Origin: Azorinus chamasolen
Taxonomy: Eukaryota > Mollusca > Bivalvia > Cardiida > Solecurtidae
Direction: 5' to 3'
DNA: 64,000 bases
NCBI GenBank assembly: GCA_963576725.1
Contig: OY755237.1
Span: 66,684,269-66,748,268 of the forward strand
Position numbers and translations under genes: made by a program. This document shows, in pieces, positions 48,950 through 58,852 of this stretch. The number at the start of each line of letters is the position of its first letter. Positions within the stretch are counted from its first letter, which is position 1. The notes under the pieces were generated by a model that worked only from the letters and a program-made list of their open reading frames with translations, ran no database searches and had not been told where the DNA came from.

Positions 48950-49267
48950 TTCATAATATCAGCAGATGACACTTGTTTTGGCATATGACAGTTACTTTGT
49001 GTGTAAAGTCAGTTCTCAAGTATTTTGTAAGGATATTGAAATGTGCACAACTGTGTTTTATTAAAATGAATAACAGGATTAGGTCACTTGAATTTTTCTA
49101 CATTGGATAATAAGCTGTACAAATATTGGTCTTGTCGGGCCGAGTTCACAATATCTCCGCAATGATAAAGAATTCCAGTTCATACCCTATTAACCCTTAA
49201 AGTATTTGGAAACCCAGTCGCCCCGCTTCATGGGTTTCGAAAGCTGAATAAGTCAGCATGGCACCAT
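48950..49267. other. No gene seen
   Basis: K-like debris near 48960-49010; a GC-richer patch (GTCGGGCCGAGTTCAC, CAGTCGCCCCGCTTC) at 49135-49240 has no splice-flanked open frame. Confidence 0.4.
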
Positions 49268-49486
49268 TTTAATCCAATTTCCCTCATAGACTCAACCTCT
49301 TTGAATAAATCTACTGAAAAGGAGCAGTAACTAGGTAAAGTAAATTAGCAGAATTGTGTAGTTTTGAAACCATTGTGATAAATAGAGCTTTTGCTCCTAT
49401 TGAGCAAATGCTCTATTTATCACAATAGTTTCATAAGTGACTATTACAGAGGCATAGAAAGGCGTATTTATGAATGAAAGGGTTAA
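49268..49486 (+). mobile_element. FB-B, complete
   Basis: TTAATCCAATTTCCCTCATA to GAATGAAAGGGTTAA; apex GCTCCTATTGAGC. Confidence 0.85.
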
Positions 49487-49507
49487 TATCCTTTATTTAG
49501 ACTGATA

Positions 49508-49615
49508 TATATAGGAGCAAATAGTGTAGACCCTGATCAAACTGCTCCTGAAGGGTCTGCACTTTTTGCCTAAGTTTGTCTACCCGAATTATTTGGATAA
49601 TAAGAGTATACACTG
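49508..49615 (+). repeat. M element
   Basis: GGAGCAAATAGTGTAGACCC, AACTGCTCCTGAAGGGTC, TGCACTTTTTGCCTAAG. Confidence 0.6.
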
Positions 49616-49628
49616 TATCAGATATTAA

Positions 49629-49881
49629 TTAACACTTTACTCCATGAATATTTATGAATGAAATAATGACATGATGAATATTAATTAGCTGAATTTCTAT
49701 AATGGCATATGAACACAGACATTTTTAGCAAAGGCAGAAACTATAGAATCAGATTAATGTTAGTCTATAAGCAATTGACAGAGCAGACCCTGATCAGACG
49801 GCTCCTATAGGGTCTGTCTGATCTGGGTCTACTCTGTTTGCAACGGCGTAGAATAGCCTATTTTATGGAGTAAATGGTTAA
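49629..49881 (-). mobile_element. FB-A, complete
   Basis: TTAACACTTTACTCCATGAA to GGAGTAAATGGTTAA; hairpin tip GACGGCTCCTATAGGGTCTG. Confidence 0.85.
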
Positions 49882-49969
49882 TATTTTGTTTTCATACATA
49901 ATTATATAGTTGGGCATATTAATGAAATTTTCCTGAAACCTTAACACAGTAATCTTTGTTAACATTAAT

Positions 49970-50030
49970 GTTAACTTTGATGTTGGACAGACGAGCATTG
50001 GAACCCGCACGCGATGCCAACAGTTAAGTT
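49970..50030 (-). repeat. Dispersed-repeat relic
   Basis: GACAGACGAGCATTGG and CCCGCACGCGATGC match the end of the repeat at 61108-61418. Confidence 0.4.
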
Positions 50031-50095
50031 TTAATAGTTCAGTCAAATTGAAATATTGTACCAAGTATACCAGTATATAGCTACCTGGTACATAA

Positions 50096-50525
50096 TTTAA
50101 CCCTTTACTCCATAAATACGCTTTTCTACGCCTTTGCAGAGTACACCCAGATCAGACGGCTCTGATCAGAGTCTGCTCTGTTTGCTTCTGATATAATATA
50201 GATATGATTCTTCAGTTTCTGCTATGGCCAAACATTCCTGTGTTCATGTGCCATTATTAACCCATTCCCGCATAGACTATTATATAAATTTACCGAAAAG
50301 GAGCATTAATTAGAGAAAAGTAAATTTTTTAGAATTTTGTAGTTTGAAGCCATTGTGATAAATAGAGCATTTGCTCCTATAGGAGCAAATGCTTTATTTA
50401 TCACAATGGTTTCAAGAAGTGAGTATTACAGAGGCGTACAAATGTGTATTTATGGAGGAAAGGGTTAAGGTTAATGTAAATAATATTGATAATGTTATTA
50501 TTTCTTGCATGAATATTCATGAAGA
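50096..50525 (+). mobile_element. FB-A carrying an FB-B
   Basis: TTAACCCTTTACTCCATAAA, apex deleted (GACGGCTCTGATCAGAG), GTTCATGTGCCATTA | insert | GGTTAATGTAAATAATATTG and CTTGCATGAATATTCATGAA. Confidence 0.8.
50257..50468 (+). mobile_element. FB-B nested in FB-A
   Basis: TTAACCCATTCCCGCATAGA to GGAGGAAAGGGTTAA; perfect apex GCTCCTATAGGAGC. Confidence 0.9.
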
Positions 50526-51374
50526 TAAGATAATCTTTATTTATATTCGGTTTACATCAACAAATAAACACTTAGCTTTGAAGCTATTGTCTGACATAGA
50601 AGACATGAAGAAAAGGGTTAATGCAATGATATGTCAGTATTATCAAATAATAAACATCAAATAAAGAACATTTCCTTAAATATAGTACAATAATAAAGTT
50701 TAAGGTGCTTTGAAGTCAGCCTTTATCACTAAAGATGTCCCAATTATTATGGGAAGGTAAAGACTATTCTATTAATATATTTCTCAGATCCTTGTCTGAG
50801 ATTCTGTGACATAAAACTCAGTATTATTGCTGTACACCATACATTTCAAACAAATCATAGGTTTCCATAGTTTTTGTGCGACATCTAAAATTAATGCTAC
50901 AATAATAGATTTGTATAATTATATTTTGATGAGTGACATATCAATATTTAAAGGAAAAATGATTCAGTCATGGTTACAAACTGTGAGAAAAGCTGATTTT
51001 CACAAGTCTAGACCACATTGATGGCATAACCTTTCACTTTCACACAGCCTGATTGGTGTGAACAATTGTAACTACATGTACCTTTATAATAATTATATGT
51101 TCTGACATGTTCTCTACATTTGTACAGTAATAATCGGCATGTAATATGTGTTGAAGGGTGAACATTTGCTGTATTCAGCTAGTGTTTCTACAATTTAGAA
51201 AGAGCTTCATTATTCAGTGTTAAATTGTATTGTGGAATATATTGTGAAGCATGCCAGAATATATACCTTTTAGGTAAGAAGCGACTGTTACAATGTACTT
51301 GTAAGGGACAAAATTGATAATAAGGACAAAATCAAATACAGGTATTGATAGGAAACGATAAGATAGTTTATATT
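50526..51374. other. Unique AT-rich stretch; no supported gene
   Basis: Several short open frames with no recognisable motif. A GTAAGAAGCG segment at 51274-51300 is bounded by good AG and GTAAGG, but would put a stop in the frame of the known exons. Nothing else found. Confidence 0.45.
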
Positions 51375-51652
51375 TAAACCCTTTCCCTCTTACAATTTTT
51401 TCACGCCTTTACAAACAGGGTAGACCCAGATTTGATGGCTCCTACATTTGTATTGGACTGAATTCTTAGAATGGCATAATTATGTACATTGGATGTTTTG
51501 GTTTTGGTAGAAACTGTAGAGTCAGATCTATTATAATTTCATAAGCAAACAGAGCACACCCTGGTCAGATGACTCCTACAGCAGCTGTCTGATCTGGGTC
51601 TACTCTGTTTGCAAAGGTGTGAAAAAAGCGCTTGTACGCAGGAAAGGGTTAA
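51375..51652. mobile_element. FB-A recombinant with two hairpin-side ends
   Basis: The left 78 bases are FB-A(+) (TTAAACCCTTTCCCTC, ACAAACAGGGTAGACCC); the rest is FB-A(-) (TATTGGACTGAATTC, hairpin GATGACTCCTACAGCAGCTG, CAGGAAAGGGTTAA). Confidence 0.65.
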
Positions 51653-51835
51653 ACAAGTTTTTCCTATTAAAATTCTGGTCAGTAGATTGGGATTACATGT
51701 CCTTTGTAAAGAGTGCATACAAAAAGTTCAAAAGGTCAATTATCATTCTGTAATTGGAAAGTAATGATTGATTAAAATGGAATCCATTCACTCACAGGTC
51801 CCATGACAATGTAAAGTTTCCTGTATGGAACCCCA

Positions 51836-52190
51836 TAACCCTTTACCTGATACAATAGCTTTCTCATTCCTTTGTAAACAGAGTAGACCAAGATCAGATG
51901 GCTCCTGTTGCGACATCTGATCACGGTATGCTCTGTTTGTTTACGGAATTATACAGATCTATAATTATATCATTAAGCAGTTTCTGCAAAGCAAAAAATA
52001 GTCTTGTGGTCATACATCATTATTATTTCTTAGTCATGAATATTTAGGAGCCGTCTGATCAGGGTCTTGACTCTTTGTTTATGGAATTCTGAATTTTCTG
52101 CCACAGCAAAATATTCCTGTGTCCATGTGCCATTATAAAAATTAATCTAATTACCATAATATATCCATGATTTCATTATTTCTTTTCTTC
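51836..52190 (+). repeat. FB-A followed by a second FB-A lacking its left end
   Basis: First: ATAACCCTTTACCTGATAC, GTAAACAGAGTAGACC, AGTCATGAATATT. Second, from about 52046: TAGGAGCCGTCTGATCAGGG, TTTCTGCCACAGC, AATTAATCTAATTACC. Confidence 0.65.
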
Positions 52191-52207
52191 TTTTCCCTGA
52201 TCAGTTT

Positions 52208-52409
52208 TTGAAGAAATGATGACAACGTGAATATTGTACTGATTAGCTCAATTAGCTCAATGTACACTTTTCCAGGAAGTTTTTCGCTTTGACAAAAACT
52301 GTAGAATCATATCTACATCATGTCAAAAGAAAACAGAGCAGACCTTGATCAGCCATCTGATCTCGGTCTCCTCTGTTTGCAAGCATATTTATGGAGTAAA
52401 AGGTTAATC
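52208..52409 (-). repeat. FB-A, left end lost, apex deleted
   Basis: GAAGAAATGATGACAACG, ACAAAAACTGTAGAATC, AAAACAGAGCAGACCTTG, GGAGTAAAAGGTTAA. Confidence 0.7.
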
Positions 52410-52461
52410 ATTGATGGACAACTCAGCAGTCAGAAGATAAAAACCTTGAATATATTTAATC

Positions 52462-52716
52462 TTAACCCTTCGCTTGCTATTCACGTCAATATACGTACCT
52501 GTAAATAGTGAAGACCCAGATGAGACAGCTCCTGCAGGAGCTGTCTCATCAGGGTCTGCACTATTTACAAGTTGATTGTGCAACCAGTGCACTCCACAGC
52601 AGTGATTGCACAGCGCAATACTCGTACACAGTGAGGATATATGTAATTATTATATACAACAGGGCATGGGTAAAGAAGGAGACATGTATTTTAAAATTCA
52701 GCAAGGGAAGGGTTAA
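52462..52716 (+). mobile_element. FB-G, complete
   Basis: TTAACCCTTCGCTTGCTATT to GCAAGGGAAGGGTTAA. Perfect apex GACAGCTCCTGCAGGAGCTG, arms GTAAATAGTGAAGACCCAG and GGGTCTGCACTATTTAC. Almost identical to the copy at 45767. Confidence 0.9.
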
Positions 52717-52947
52717 CAATAGCATTAGTTGAATCTAAATGCTAATGAGATACCTGTGGAATAGTATAATACGTTGGGAAGCCTTTGTGTCCAGTGAATT
52801 TCAATTGATCTCATTTTCACATACACAAATGCTTCATTAATTTTCCATCATATTGTACTTAATATTCAACATGGGACAGAGGCATCAGGTATATATTTTA
52901 TGCATATTATGGCAGTAATTTGTTTCCAGTTCTATGGATGATGTTGT

Positions 52948-53232
52948 TTAACCCTTTACTCCATAAATACGCCTTTCTACGACTTTGCAAACAGAGTAGA
53001 CCTATATAAGCCGTCAGATCTGTGAGTGTCTGCTCTATTTGCTTATGATATAACATAGATATCTATCTATCTATCTATAATGCCGGACTCCACTTGTCGT
53101 GTATTATCGGCATGATATGATTCTACAGTTTCTGCCATGGTCTGTGTCCATACGCTATTATAGCAAATTAATCTAATTGCTATTCATGGCATCATTATTT
53201 CTTGCATGAATATTCATGGAAGAAAGAGTTAA
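52948..53232 (+). mobile_element. FB-A with a small internal insertion
   Basis: TTAACCCTTTACTCCATAAA to GAAGAAAGAGTTAA. Apex lost. Between ATAGAT and ATGATTCTACAG lie CTATCTATCTATCTATAATG and CCGGACTCC...CGG, an insertion of about 55 bases. Confidence 0.8.
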
Positions 53233-53233
53233 G

Positions 53234-53467
53234 CCTTTACTCCATGAATATTCATGTAAGAAATAAAGACAACATTTGATACTAATTCGATTAGTTGTTA
53301 TAATAGAAAATAGACAGAAGGATTTTTCACCATGGCGGAAACTGCAGAACCAGAGCCATCATCATAAGCTAACATATAACATAAGCTCCTATAGGAGCCG
53401 TCTGATCTGTGGGTCTACTCTTTTTACAGTGGCGTAAAAAGGCATATTTTTGGAGCAAAGGGCATAA
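53234..53467 (-). mobile_element. FB-A
   Basis: CCTTTACTCCATGAATATTC, ACCATGGCGGAAACTGC, left arm lost before AGCTCCTATAGGAGCCG, GGAGCAAAGGGCATAA. Confidence 0.75.
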
Positions 53468-53590
53468 AGGCTTCACCAAGCAAAACAAGACTACCAGTGA
53501 ATACAGTTTGGATCGAAATAAGATTCAAGATAAATCATAAATCTCTGTACAAATAGTTATCTTTAAAATCATGTTTTTGTTCTGTTACAG

Positions 53591-53647
53591 ACCTACTGAG
53601 TCGGCAAAAGGCAGTACTCACTGGAACATGAGTGGGGTACCAGGAAG
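53591..53647 (+). CDS. Exon b (57 nt) of the unidentified gene
   Basis: TGTTCTGTTACAG precedes and GGTGAGAAG follows. With AG carried from exon a it reads R, then PTESAKGSTHWNMSGVPG, leaving AG for the next codon. All three other-frame alternatives contain stops or break the chain. Composition (GC about half, against the AT-rich surroundings) supports coding. An FB-A2 element begins 40 bases beyond the donor and an FB-A ends about 120 bases before the acceptor. Confidence 0.75.
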
Positions 53648-53686
53648 GTGAGAAGTTACAGTATAACCACAATACGTTTTTGACTA

Positions 53687-53936
53687 TTAACCCTTTCCCT
53701 GTTCTGTATTCAGGCCAAATTTCAATATCTACTGAATATTCATTAACAAAATAGTTATAAAGAAATATGGAAGGTGGAACATTGTAGACATTTTAGAAAC
53801 TAAAGAAACAGATCTATCAATTTTTATTAGCAAACAGAGCAGACCCTGATCAGACGGCTCCTCTAGGAGCCGTCTGATCTGGGTCTGCTCTGTTTGCAAA
53901 TGCGTGAAAACACGTTTATATGAGGGAAAGGGTTAA
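53687..53936 (-). mobile_element. FB-A2, complete, 40 bp after a splice donor
   Basis: TTAACCCTTTCCCTGTTCTG to TGAGGGAAAGGGTTAA. Perfect apex GACGGCTCCTCTAGGAGCC. Confidence 0.9.
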
Positions 53937-54010
53937 ACCATTCAGTGCAGAACACATTTCACTGATGTCCTTTGCAAACAGTGTAGACTGAGATGAGAGG
54001 TCTCCTATTG
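53937..54010 (+). repeat. FB-A4 left part
   Basis: GATGTCCTTTGCAAACAGTG, GAGATGAGAGGTCTCCTATT; cut where an FB-C arm starts. Confidence 0.55.
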
Positions 54011-54330
54011 GAGCTTTCTGTATTACTTTTGCCCTGCATCAACCCATTCCCTCATATTGACAACTTTTGACGACTGTAAAAGTCACTTTGTGAAACCATT
54101 GAGCAAATGCTCTTTTTATCACAATGGTTTCAAACTACAAAATTTCTTAAAAAAAAATATCCTTTTCTCTAGTTGCAATGCTCCTTTTGGGTAGATTTAT
54201 TCAAAGAGGTATCTAAAAATAGCCTATGAGGTAATGGATTAAGCAACCATCAGCTTTTATAGTCTCCTATGTTGATAAATCTTGTAGTCACTTTAATTAG
54301 CCAGACTATACTGTATTATGATATAGCTGG
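54011..54330 (+). repeat. FB-C right arm carrying an FB-B at its TTAA
   Basis: GAGCTTTCTGTATTACTTTT and GCCCTGCAT before the insert; GCAACCATCAGCTTTTA and GTAGTCACTTTAATTAGCC after it. Intact copies read CTGCATTAAGCAACCACC. Confidence 0.75.
54039..54242 (-). mobile_element. FB-B nested in FB-C
   Basis: TCAACCCATTCCCTCATATT to GAGGTAATGGATTAA. Left hairpin arm lost (AAACCATTGAGCAAATGC). The left TTAA is mutated to TCAA. Confidence 0.8.
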
Positions 54331-54484
54331 AAATATATTTGTTCAAATGATAGACACCTGTGAAAGAGTAAGTAAAATTCAAACTGAACGTGAGAAAAAA
54401 CAAAACAAAAACTGCAACAAAAGGTAAAATCTTATGATTCAACTGGCTGTTAAGTGAATACACTGCACTTACGAATCAATATTG

Positions 54485-54630
54485 AGCCTTCCAACACTGA
54501 AAGTTCAGAGTGGAATAGCCCATCAATGTTTAACTGTAGAGTCCACTCAGTATGATAGGCTAAAACTTTCTAAAAGATTTTGAATGATATTGTATGCATG
54601 TCCCGCATTCAAAGGGACTCAAAAAAAACA
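54485..54630 (-). repeat. FB-A3, hairpin lost
   Basis: CTTCCAACACTGAAAGTTC, AGAGTGGAATAGCCCATC, AAGATTTTGAATGATATTG, CGCATTCAAAGGGACTC. Confidence 0.6.
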
Positions 54631-54680
54631 ACACCTAACAGATAAATAAATGTAGACATGTACAGACAAATCAATATGGA

Positions 54681-54815
54681 CTTAACCCTTATGCTGAAAC
54701 AATTGTATGTCAGTTCAAAATCTGATCAGGAGCATTACTTTTACTTCGATTCATTCAAGCGTTTAAGAAACTACAGATGAGAGGCAGAGTTAGTGCTTAA
54801 CGTGATAAGGGTTAA
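54681..54815 (-). repeat. K-like element
   Basis: TTAACCCTTATGCTGAAAC, AATCTGATCAGGAGC, CAGATGAGAGGCAG, GATAAGGGTTAA. Confidence 0.45.
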
Positions 54816-55056
54816 CACTTTCCTTCATGTAAACACATTTTCATGCATTTGCAAACAGAGTAGACCCAGATCAGACAGCTCCTGTAGGAGCTGTCTGATC
54901 AGCGTCTACTCTGTTTGCTAATGGAATCTGATAGATCTGTTTCTTTAGTTTATAAACGGCTTCATTGTTTGATCTTATATTTTATTTTAACCATTTTTTC
55001 CATGAATATTCAGTAGGTATTGAAGTTTGGAATAAATAAAGAACAGGGAAAAGGTA
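54812..55056 (+). mobile_element. FB-A2, complete
   Basis: TTAACACTTTCCTTCATGTA to AACAGGGAAAAGGTAAA. Perfect apex GACAGCTCCTGTAGGAGCTG; shares TTAA with the preceding element. Confidence 0.85.
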
Positions 55057-55390
55057 AAAGGAACAAAATTGAAATTCATTTTAGGACTTGTCTGCATGCC
55101 AAAGGTTATCTCGGATTTGTTTGTAGCATGCCAGATTTTAATCCTTTTTCTTTTGTGAAAATTACGTGGCCTTCCACTTTTGGAATATATTCCGATTTAC
55201 TTTGTTCTAAGAATTCTCTAATTTTACATGTATTGGCGGAGTAATGGAATAAAACGACTTGGATCCCAAAGTGACAAGCTGAATTACTAAACATCTCAGA
55301 CGTGAATTCAAATGTTTTTGCAAATTATATTATGAAATAAAAGTGGGGGCGAAATTTTCACAATAATGGATGAACATGCATCAGTGCATG
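55057..55390. other. No gene seen
   Basis: AT-rich unique sequence with two overlapping short open frames on opposite strands and no splice-flanked coding segment. Confidence 0.45.
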
Positions 55391-55667
55391 AACCCCTTAC
55401 TCCATAAATACGCCTAAATTCTACACCTTTGCAGACAGAGTAGACCCAGATCAGAAGGCTCCTGCAGGAACCGTCTGATCAGGTTCAGCCCAGTTTGCTT
55501 ATTTAATAGTATAGATATGATTATACAGTTTCTGCCTTGGTAAAAAATCCCTGTTCTCAAGATTGTGCCATTATGAAAATGAAGTAATTTCTTATAGGAG
55601 CTGTCTGACCTGGGTCTACTCTGTTTACAAAGGCATAGAAAGGTGTGTTTATGGAGTAAAGGGTTAT
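55391..55667. mobile_element. FB-A recombinant with two hairpin-side ends
   Basis: FB-A(+) from ACCCCTTACTCCATAAATAC through apex AAGGCTCCTGCAGGAACCG to about 55590, then the (-) arm TATAGGAGCTGTCTGACCTG to GGAGTAAAGGGTTA. Confidence 0.65.
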
Positions 55668-55745
55668 CCTCATTTTTGCTTTAAGAATTGAAGCAGATGA
55701 CAATTGTTGCAGACGAAAAATTACTTAACATGCTAAGAGTTCTAG
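55668..55745 (+). repeat. K right end
   Basis: TTTAAGAATTGAAGCAGATG, ACAATTGTTGCAGACG, AACATGCTAAGAG. Confidence 0.55.
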
Positions 55746-55911
55746 ACATAATAGAGATTGATCTTAGCAGTTATAAGATGTTGTGACAAATTGCCTTGTT
55801 GGGATGGTTTTATAGGAAAAGCATTGCTTCCTAGCCATAGAAAATGTGTCTGTAAAAGCTTTAGTTAGATTAGTCTTTAGTGTGCTAAGATCTCAGTGGA
55901 ACTTTATATTA

Positions 55912-56075
55912 TTCTCCATAAATACGCTTTCTACGCCTTTGCAAACAGAGTAGACCCAAATCAGACAGCTCCTATAGGAGCTGACCCGTCTGATCAGGGT
56001 CTACTCAGTTTGCATATGATATGATATAGATAAATTCTACAGTTTCTGCCAGAGTAAAAGTTTATTGTAAAACCC
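55912..56075 (+). repeat. FB-A, right half lost
   Basis: TTCTCCATAAATACGC, GCAAACAGAGTAGACCC, GACAGCTCCTATAGGAGCTG with an extra ACC, GATTC-like AAATTCTACAGTTTCTGCC. Confidence 0.7.
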
Positions 56076-56077
56076 TT

Positions 56078-56290
56078 TCAAACCCTTTGAATACTTAATT
56101 TTGAAAGTGGAATTTCCGTCAATGTTTAATAATATAGTCCATTCGGTAAGAAAGGGGAATAACCTGTGAAAGGATATTAATAAGAAACCATGCAGACCCT
56201 GATCAGAGAGCTTCTCAAGGAGCCTTCTGATATGGGTCTACATGGTTTTTAAATGCTAATATACTGTTTTACCACATTTAGAGGGCTAAA
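56078..56290 (-). repeat. FB-A3
   Basis: AACCCTTTGAATACTTAATT, CATGCAGACCCTGATCAGAG, apex AGCTTCTCAAGGAGCC, ATATGGGTCTACATGG, TTTAGAGGGCTAA. Confidence 0.65.
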
Positions 56291-56461
56291 ATTACAATTG
56301 TTCTGGGTAAGTTTCCCCATGTTGTGATTAAGGTTTAGAATATTGTTTCGAAATGTCTCATCAGGGAATCCAGTCTATCCAGGAAGACACCTGGGTGACA
56401 TGGTGAAATGAGAAAATGGAATTTAGGATGAAGTAAAATTCCCTGTTTGTCTAATAAGAGG

Positions 56462-56886
56462 GTTAACCCTGTGAATACAAGTGTCCTGACATTTGCAAAC
56501 GGTGTAGACCCAGATCTAGGAGCCCTCTAATCAGGGTCTGCACAGTTTGTCAATCATAATTCACAAAGGCTAATTTAAGCCTTTCATACTTAATGGGCTG
56601 TATAGTTATAAACACTTAACCCATTCCTCCATAGGCTATTTTTAGACCCAACCTCTTTGAACTAATCTACCCAAAAGGTGCATTTACTAGAGAAAAGTAA
56701 AATTTTAGAATTTTGTAGTTTAAAACCATTGTGATAAATAGAGCATTTGCTCCTATAGGAGCAAATGCTCTATTTATCACAGTGGTTTCATTAAGTGACT
56801 TTAACAGAGGCGTAGAAAGGCTTATTTATGGAGGAAAGGGTTAAATGCCCTCCATTTTGAATATCCATTATTCAAAGGGATAATAA
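56462..56886 (+). mobile_element. FB-A3 carrying an FB-B
   Basis: GTTAACCCTGTGAATACAAG, GCAAACGGTGTAGACCCAG, ATACTTAATGGGCTGTATAG; after the insert ATGCCCTCCATTTTGAATAT and TTCAAAGGGATAA. Confidence 0.75.
56616..56844 (+). mobile_element. FB-B, complete, nested in FB-A3
   Basis: TTAACCCATTCCTCCATAGG to GGAGGAAAGGGTTAA; long perfect stem, apex GCTCCTATAGGAGC. TTAA at both junctions. Confidence 0.9.
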
Positions 56887-57045
56887 CTGAATACATGTAG
56901 GTCTGATAGCAATATGCGATGTGGAATAATTGGCACTCCTAAAGACACCTGATCTCTGGTAATAATTCACTTCCTGCTAATCAGATTTAAGTTTTGAAGT
57001 AGATGTTAATATTTAAAATTCCTAGAAAGGAACTTCACATAATAT

Positions 57046-57222
57046 TTAACCATTTCCTTCATATAAATGCTTTTTCATGGCCTTTTGATCAGGGTCTGCT
57101 CTAAATATGTTTGATTTCATAGTTTATGTCAATACAAAGAGTTCCGGTATACATATACCTTTATAAAAAAATTATGATGTCATTATAGCTTAAATAAATA
57201 TTCAACATAAAAAAGGGGGTAA
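57046..57222 (+). repeat. FB-A2, left arm deleted
   Basis: TTTAACCATTTCCTTCATAT, CTTTTGATCAGGGTCTGCTC, CATAAAAAAGGGGGTAA. Confidence 0.65.
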
Positions 57223-57425
57223 CTCTTTGCATGTAAGCAGCAATTTTTTTATTACCTTAGTAAGCAGTTTGGATCCGGATGAGACACATAGCAAATAAGC
57301 GTCTCATCATTATCCAATCATTTTTGACATTCTGACTGCATTTATGGCAAAGAAATGCAACTTGAATGGACTGAGAATTATAACAGCTGGCAGCATTTTC
57401 TTAATTTGTAAAGAGCTATGAAAGA
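57221..57425 (+). repeat. K element
   Basis: AACTCTTTGCATGTAAGCAG, AGTTTGGATCCGGATGAGAC, GCGTCTCATCATTATCC, TTTGACATTCTGACTGC. Confidence 0.65.
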
Positions 57426-57604
57426 TCAATATAATAGATGGTGATTGGTGGTTTATGGTCGTCGTAAGCAATACAATTAACCCTTTCAACTCTTAAGTAC
57501 TTTGTAAAACTTATTGTCCACTTGGATACTAAAAGTACAATTTCTTCAATTTCCTTTTAAGTTTGAGTTGGAGTGTCAAAAAAGTTGGCATCTGTTGAGA
57601 TTCT

Positions 57605-57782
57605 GGGTCCATGCTTATAAAACGTTTAGTTGAGTCTGAGTTCGTTCTCAAGTTTTTGATTGGTCAGATTTGAGCCTTTGGCTCAAATCTGACCAATCAA
57701 AAGCTTGAGAACTCAAATCTGACCAATCAAAAGCTTGAGAACGAAACTCAGACTCAACTAAAAGCATTATAAGCATGGACCC
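57605..57782. mobile_element. FB-F, long form with duplicated 3' arm
   Basis: GGGTCCATGCTTATAAAACG to ATTATAAGCATGGACCC; apex GAGCCTTTGGCTC, and CTCAAATCTGACCAATCAAA occurs twice on the 3' side, as at 25553. Confidence 0.85.
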
Positions 57783-57784
57783 TG

Positions 57785-58030
57785 ATGTAATAAACCACTC
57801 ATATAAACCTTTGCAAACAGAGTAGATCCAGACCAGATAGCTCCTTTAGGAACTGTCTGATCAAGGTTTGCTCTGTTTTGCTTATGAAATTATAATAGCT
57901 CTGACTCTACAGTTTCTACCAATACCAAAAATATCCCGTGTACATAATTATGCGATTATAAATATTCAGCAAATGCATATTTATGATTTCAGTATTTTTA
58001 ACATAGAGATTCAACAGGGAAACTCTTGAG
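57785..58030 (+). mobile_element. FB-A2
   Basis: AATAAACCACTCATATAAAC, GCAAACAGAGTAGATCCAG, apex ATAGCTCCTTTAGGAACTG, TTCAACAGGGAAACTC. Confidence 0.75.
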
Positions 58031-58069
58031 ACAGGTTTTACTGCAGTAGGTTACTCTTAATTCTCAATA

Positions 58070-58170
58070 TATGGACAAACTAAGTTGAATATTGCAGACC
58101 CAGATCAAATGGCTCCATAAGGAGCCATGTGGGGTGAGGGTCTTCACTATTTGTCAGTCTGATTTAAGGT
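58070..58170 (+). repeat. M element
   Basis: GAATATTGCAGACCCAGATC, apex AATGGCTCCATAAGGAGCC, GAGGGTCTTCACTATTTGTC. Confidence 0.6.
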
Positions 58171-58248
58171 TATCAAGATGGTGTCAAATAGACTTACGGT
58201 ATTAAGTTTTACAAATGCATGGAGAGGGGAGATTGAGTGTCTGAATGC

Positions 58249-58492
58249 TTAACCCTTTACTCCATAAATATGCATTTCTATGCCTTTACAAACAGAGTAG
58301 ACCCAGATCAGACTGTCTATTCAGAGTCTGCTCTGTTTGCTTATGATATGATATAGATATGATTCTACAATATCTGCCTTGGCCAAATATTCCTGTGTCT
58401 ATTTGCTATTATAACATGTCAGTGGATCTTATTGATATTCATATTTTTTTTATATCATTATTTCTTACTTGAATATTCATGGAGTTAAAGTA
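58249..58492 (+). mobile_element. FB-A, apex deleted
   Basis: TTAACCCTTTACTCCATAAA to GGAGTTAAAG; the stem lacks the GGCTCC tip (GACTGTCTATTCAGAG). Ends about 55 bases before exon c. Confidence 0.8.
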
Positions 58493-58546
58493 AACTTAGG
58501 ATATCTATATATAATGAGATTAGACCAGTATTTCTGTCTATTTCAG

Positions 58547-58598
58547 TGTCCAAGATGAATATCAACAGAACTTTTCTCAGGAAAGATTGAAAAAAGAG
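58547..58598 (+). CDS. Exon c (52 nt) of the unidentified gene
   Basis: TTTCTGTCTATTTCAG precedes and GGTAAGTGG follows, both near consensus. Joined to exon b it reads S, then VQDEYQQNFSQERLKKE, ending in phase 0. The run of charged residues continues directly into exon d (RRRIEEEQRKKRQ), which would suit an alpha-helical, possibly coiled-coil, segment. No domain recognised. Confidence 0.75.
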
Positions 58599-58657
58599 GT
58601 AAGTGGCTGGGAAGGTTTTGAATTTGTAATAACATTTGTAAATTGTTGGAATCTCTA

Positions 58658-58852
58658 TACAGAGGTCCGGATGAGATGCATAAATTAAATCATTTTCAAG
58701 AACAGCTCCTTTATTTCTCCTCCAAACCCTATACTGTGACCACTCTTTAGAATCGTCTCAAAGAGACGATTCTAAAGAGTGGTCACAGTACAGGGTTTGG
58801 TGGAGAAATGACAATTTTAGTATTTGGGTACGCACCTTTATCTGTAGCTCTG
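58658..58852 (+). mobile_element. FB-E, complete
   Basis: GAGGTCCGGATGAGATGC to ACCTTTATCTGTAGCTCT. Stem CCACTCTTTAGAATCGTC with perfect complement, apex TCAAAGA. Reference copy for the family in this window. Confidence 0.85.

Noticed and set aside
51274..51300. 27-nt segment between TTTTAG and GTAAGG
   Set aside because: In the frame set by exon a it gives AGG TAA, a stop; no other support.
56282..56306. 25-nt segment between TTTAG and GTAAGT
   Set aside because: The acceptor is the end of an FB-A3, and adding the segment would put a stop at the start of exon c's frame.
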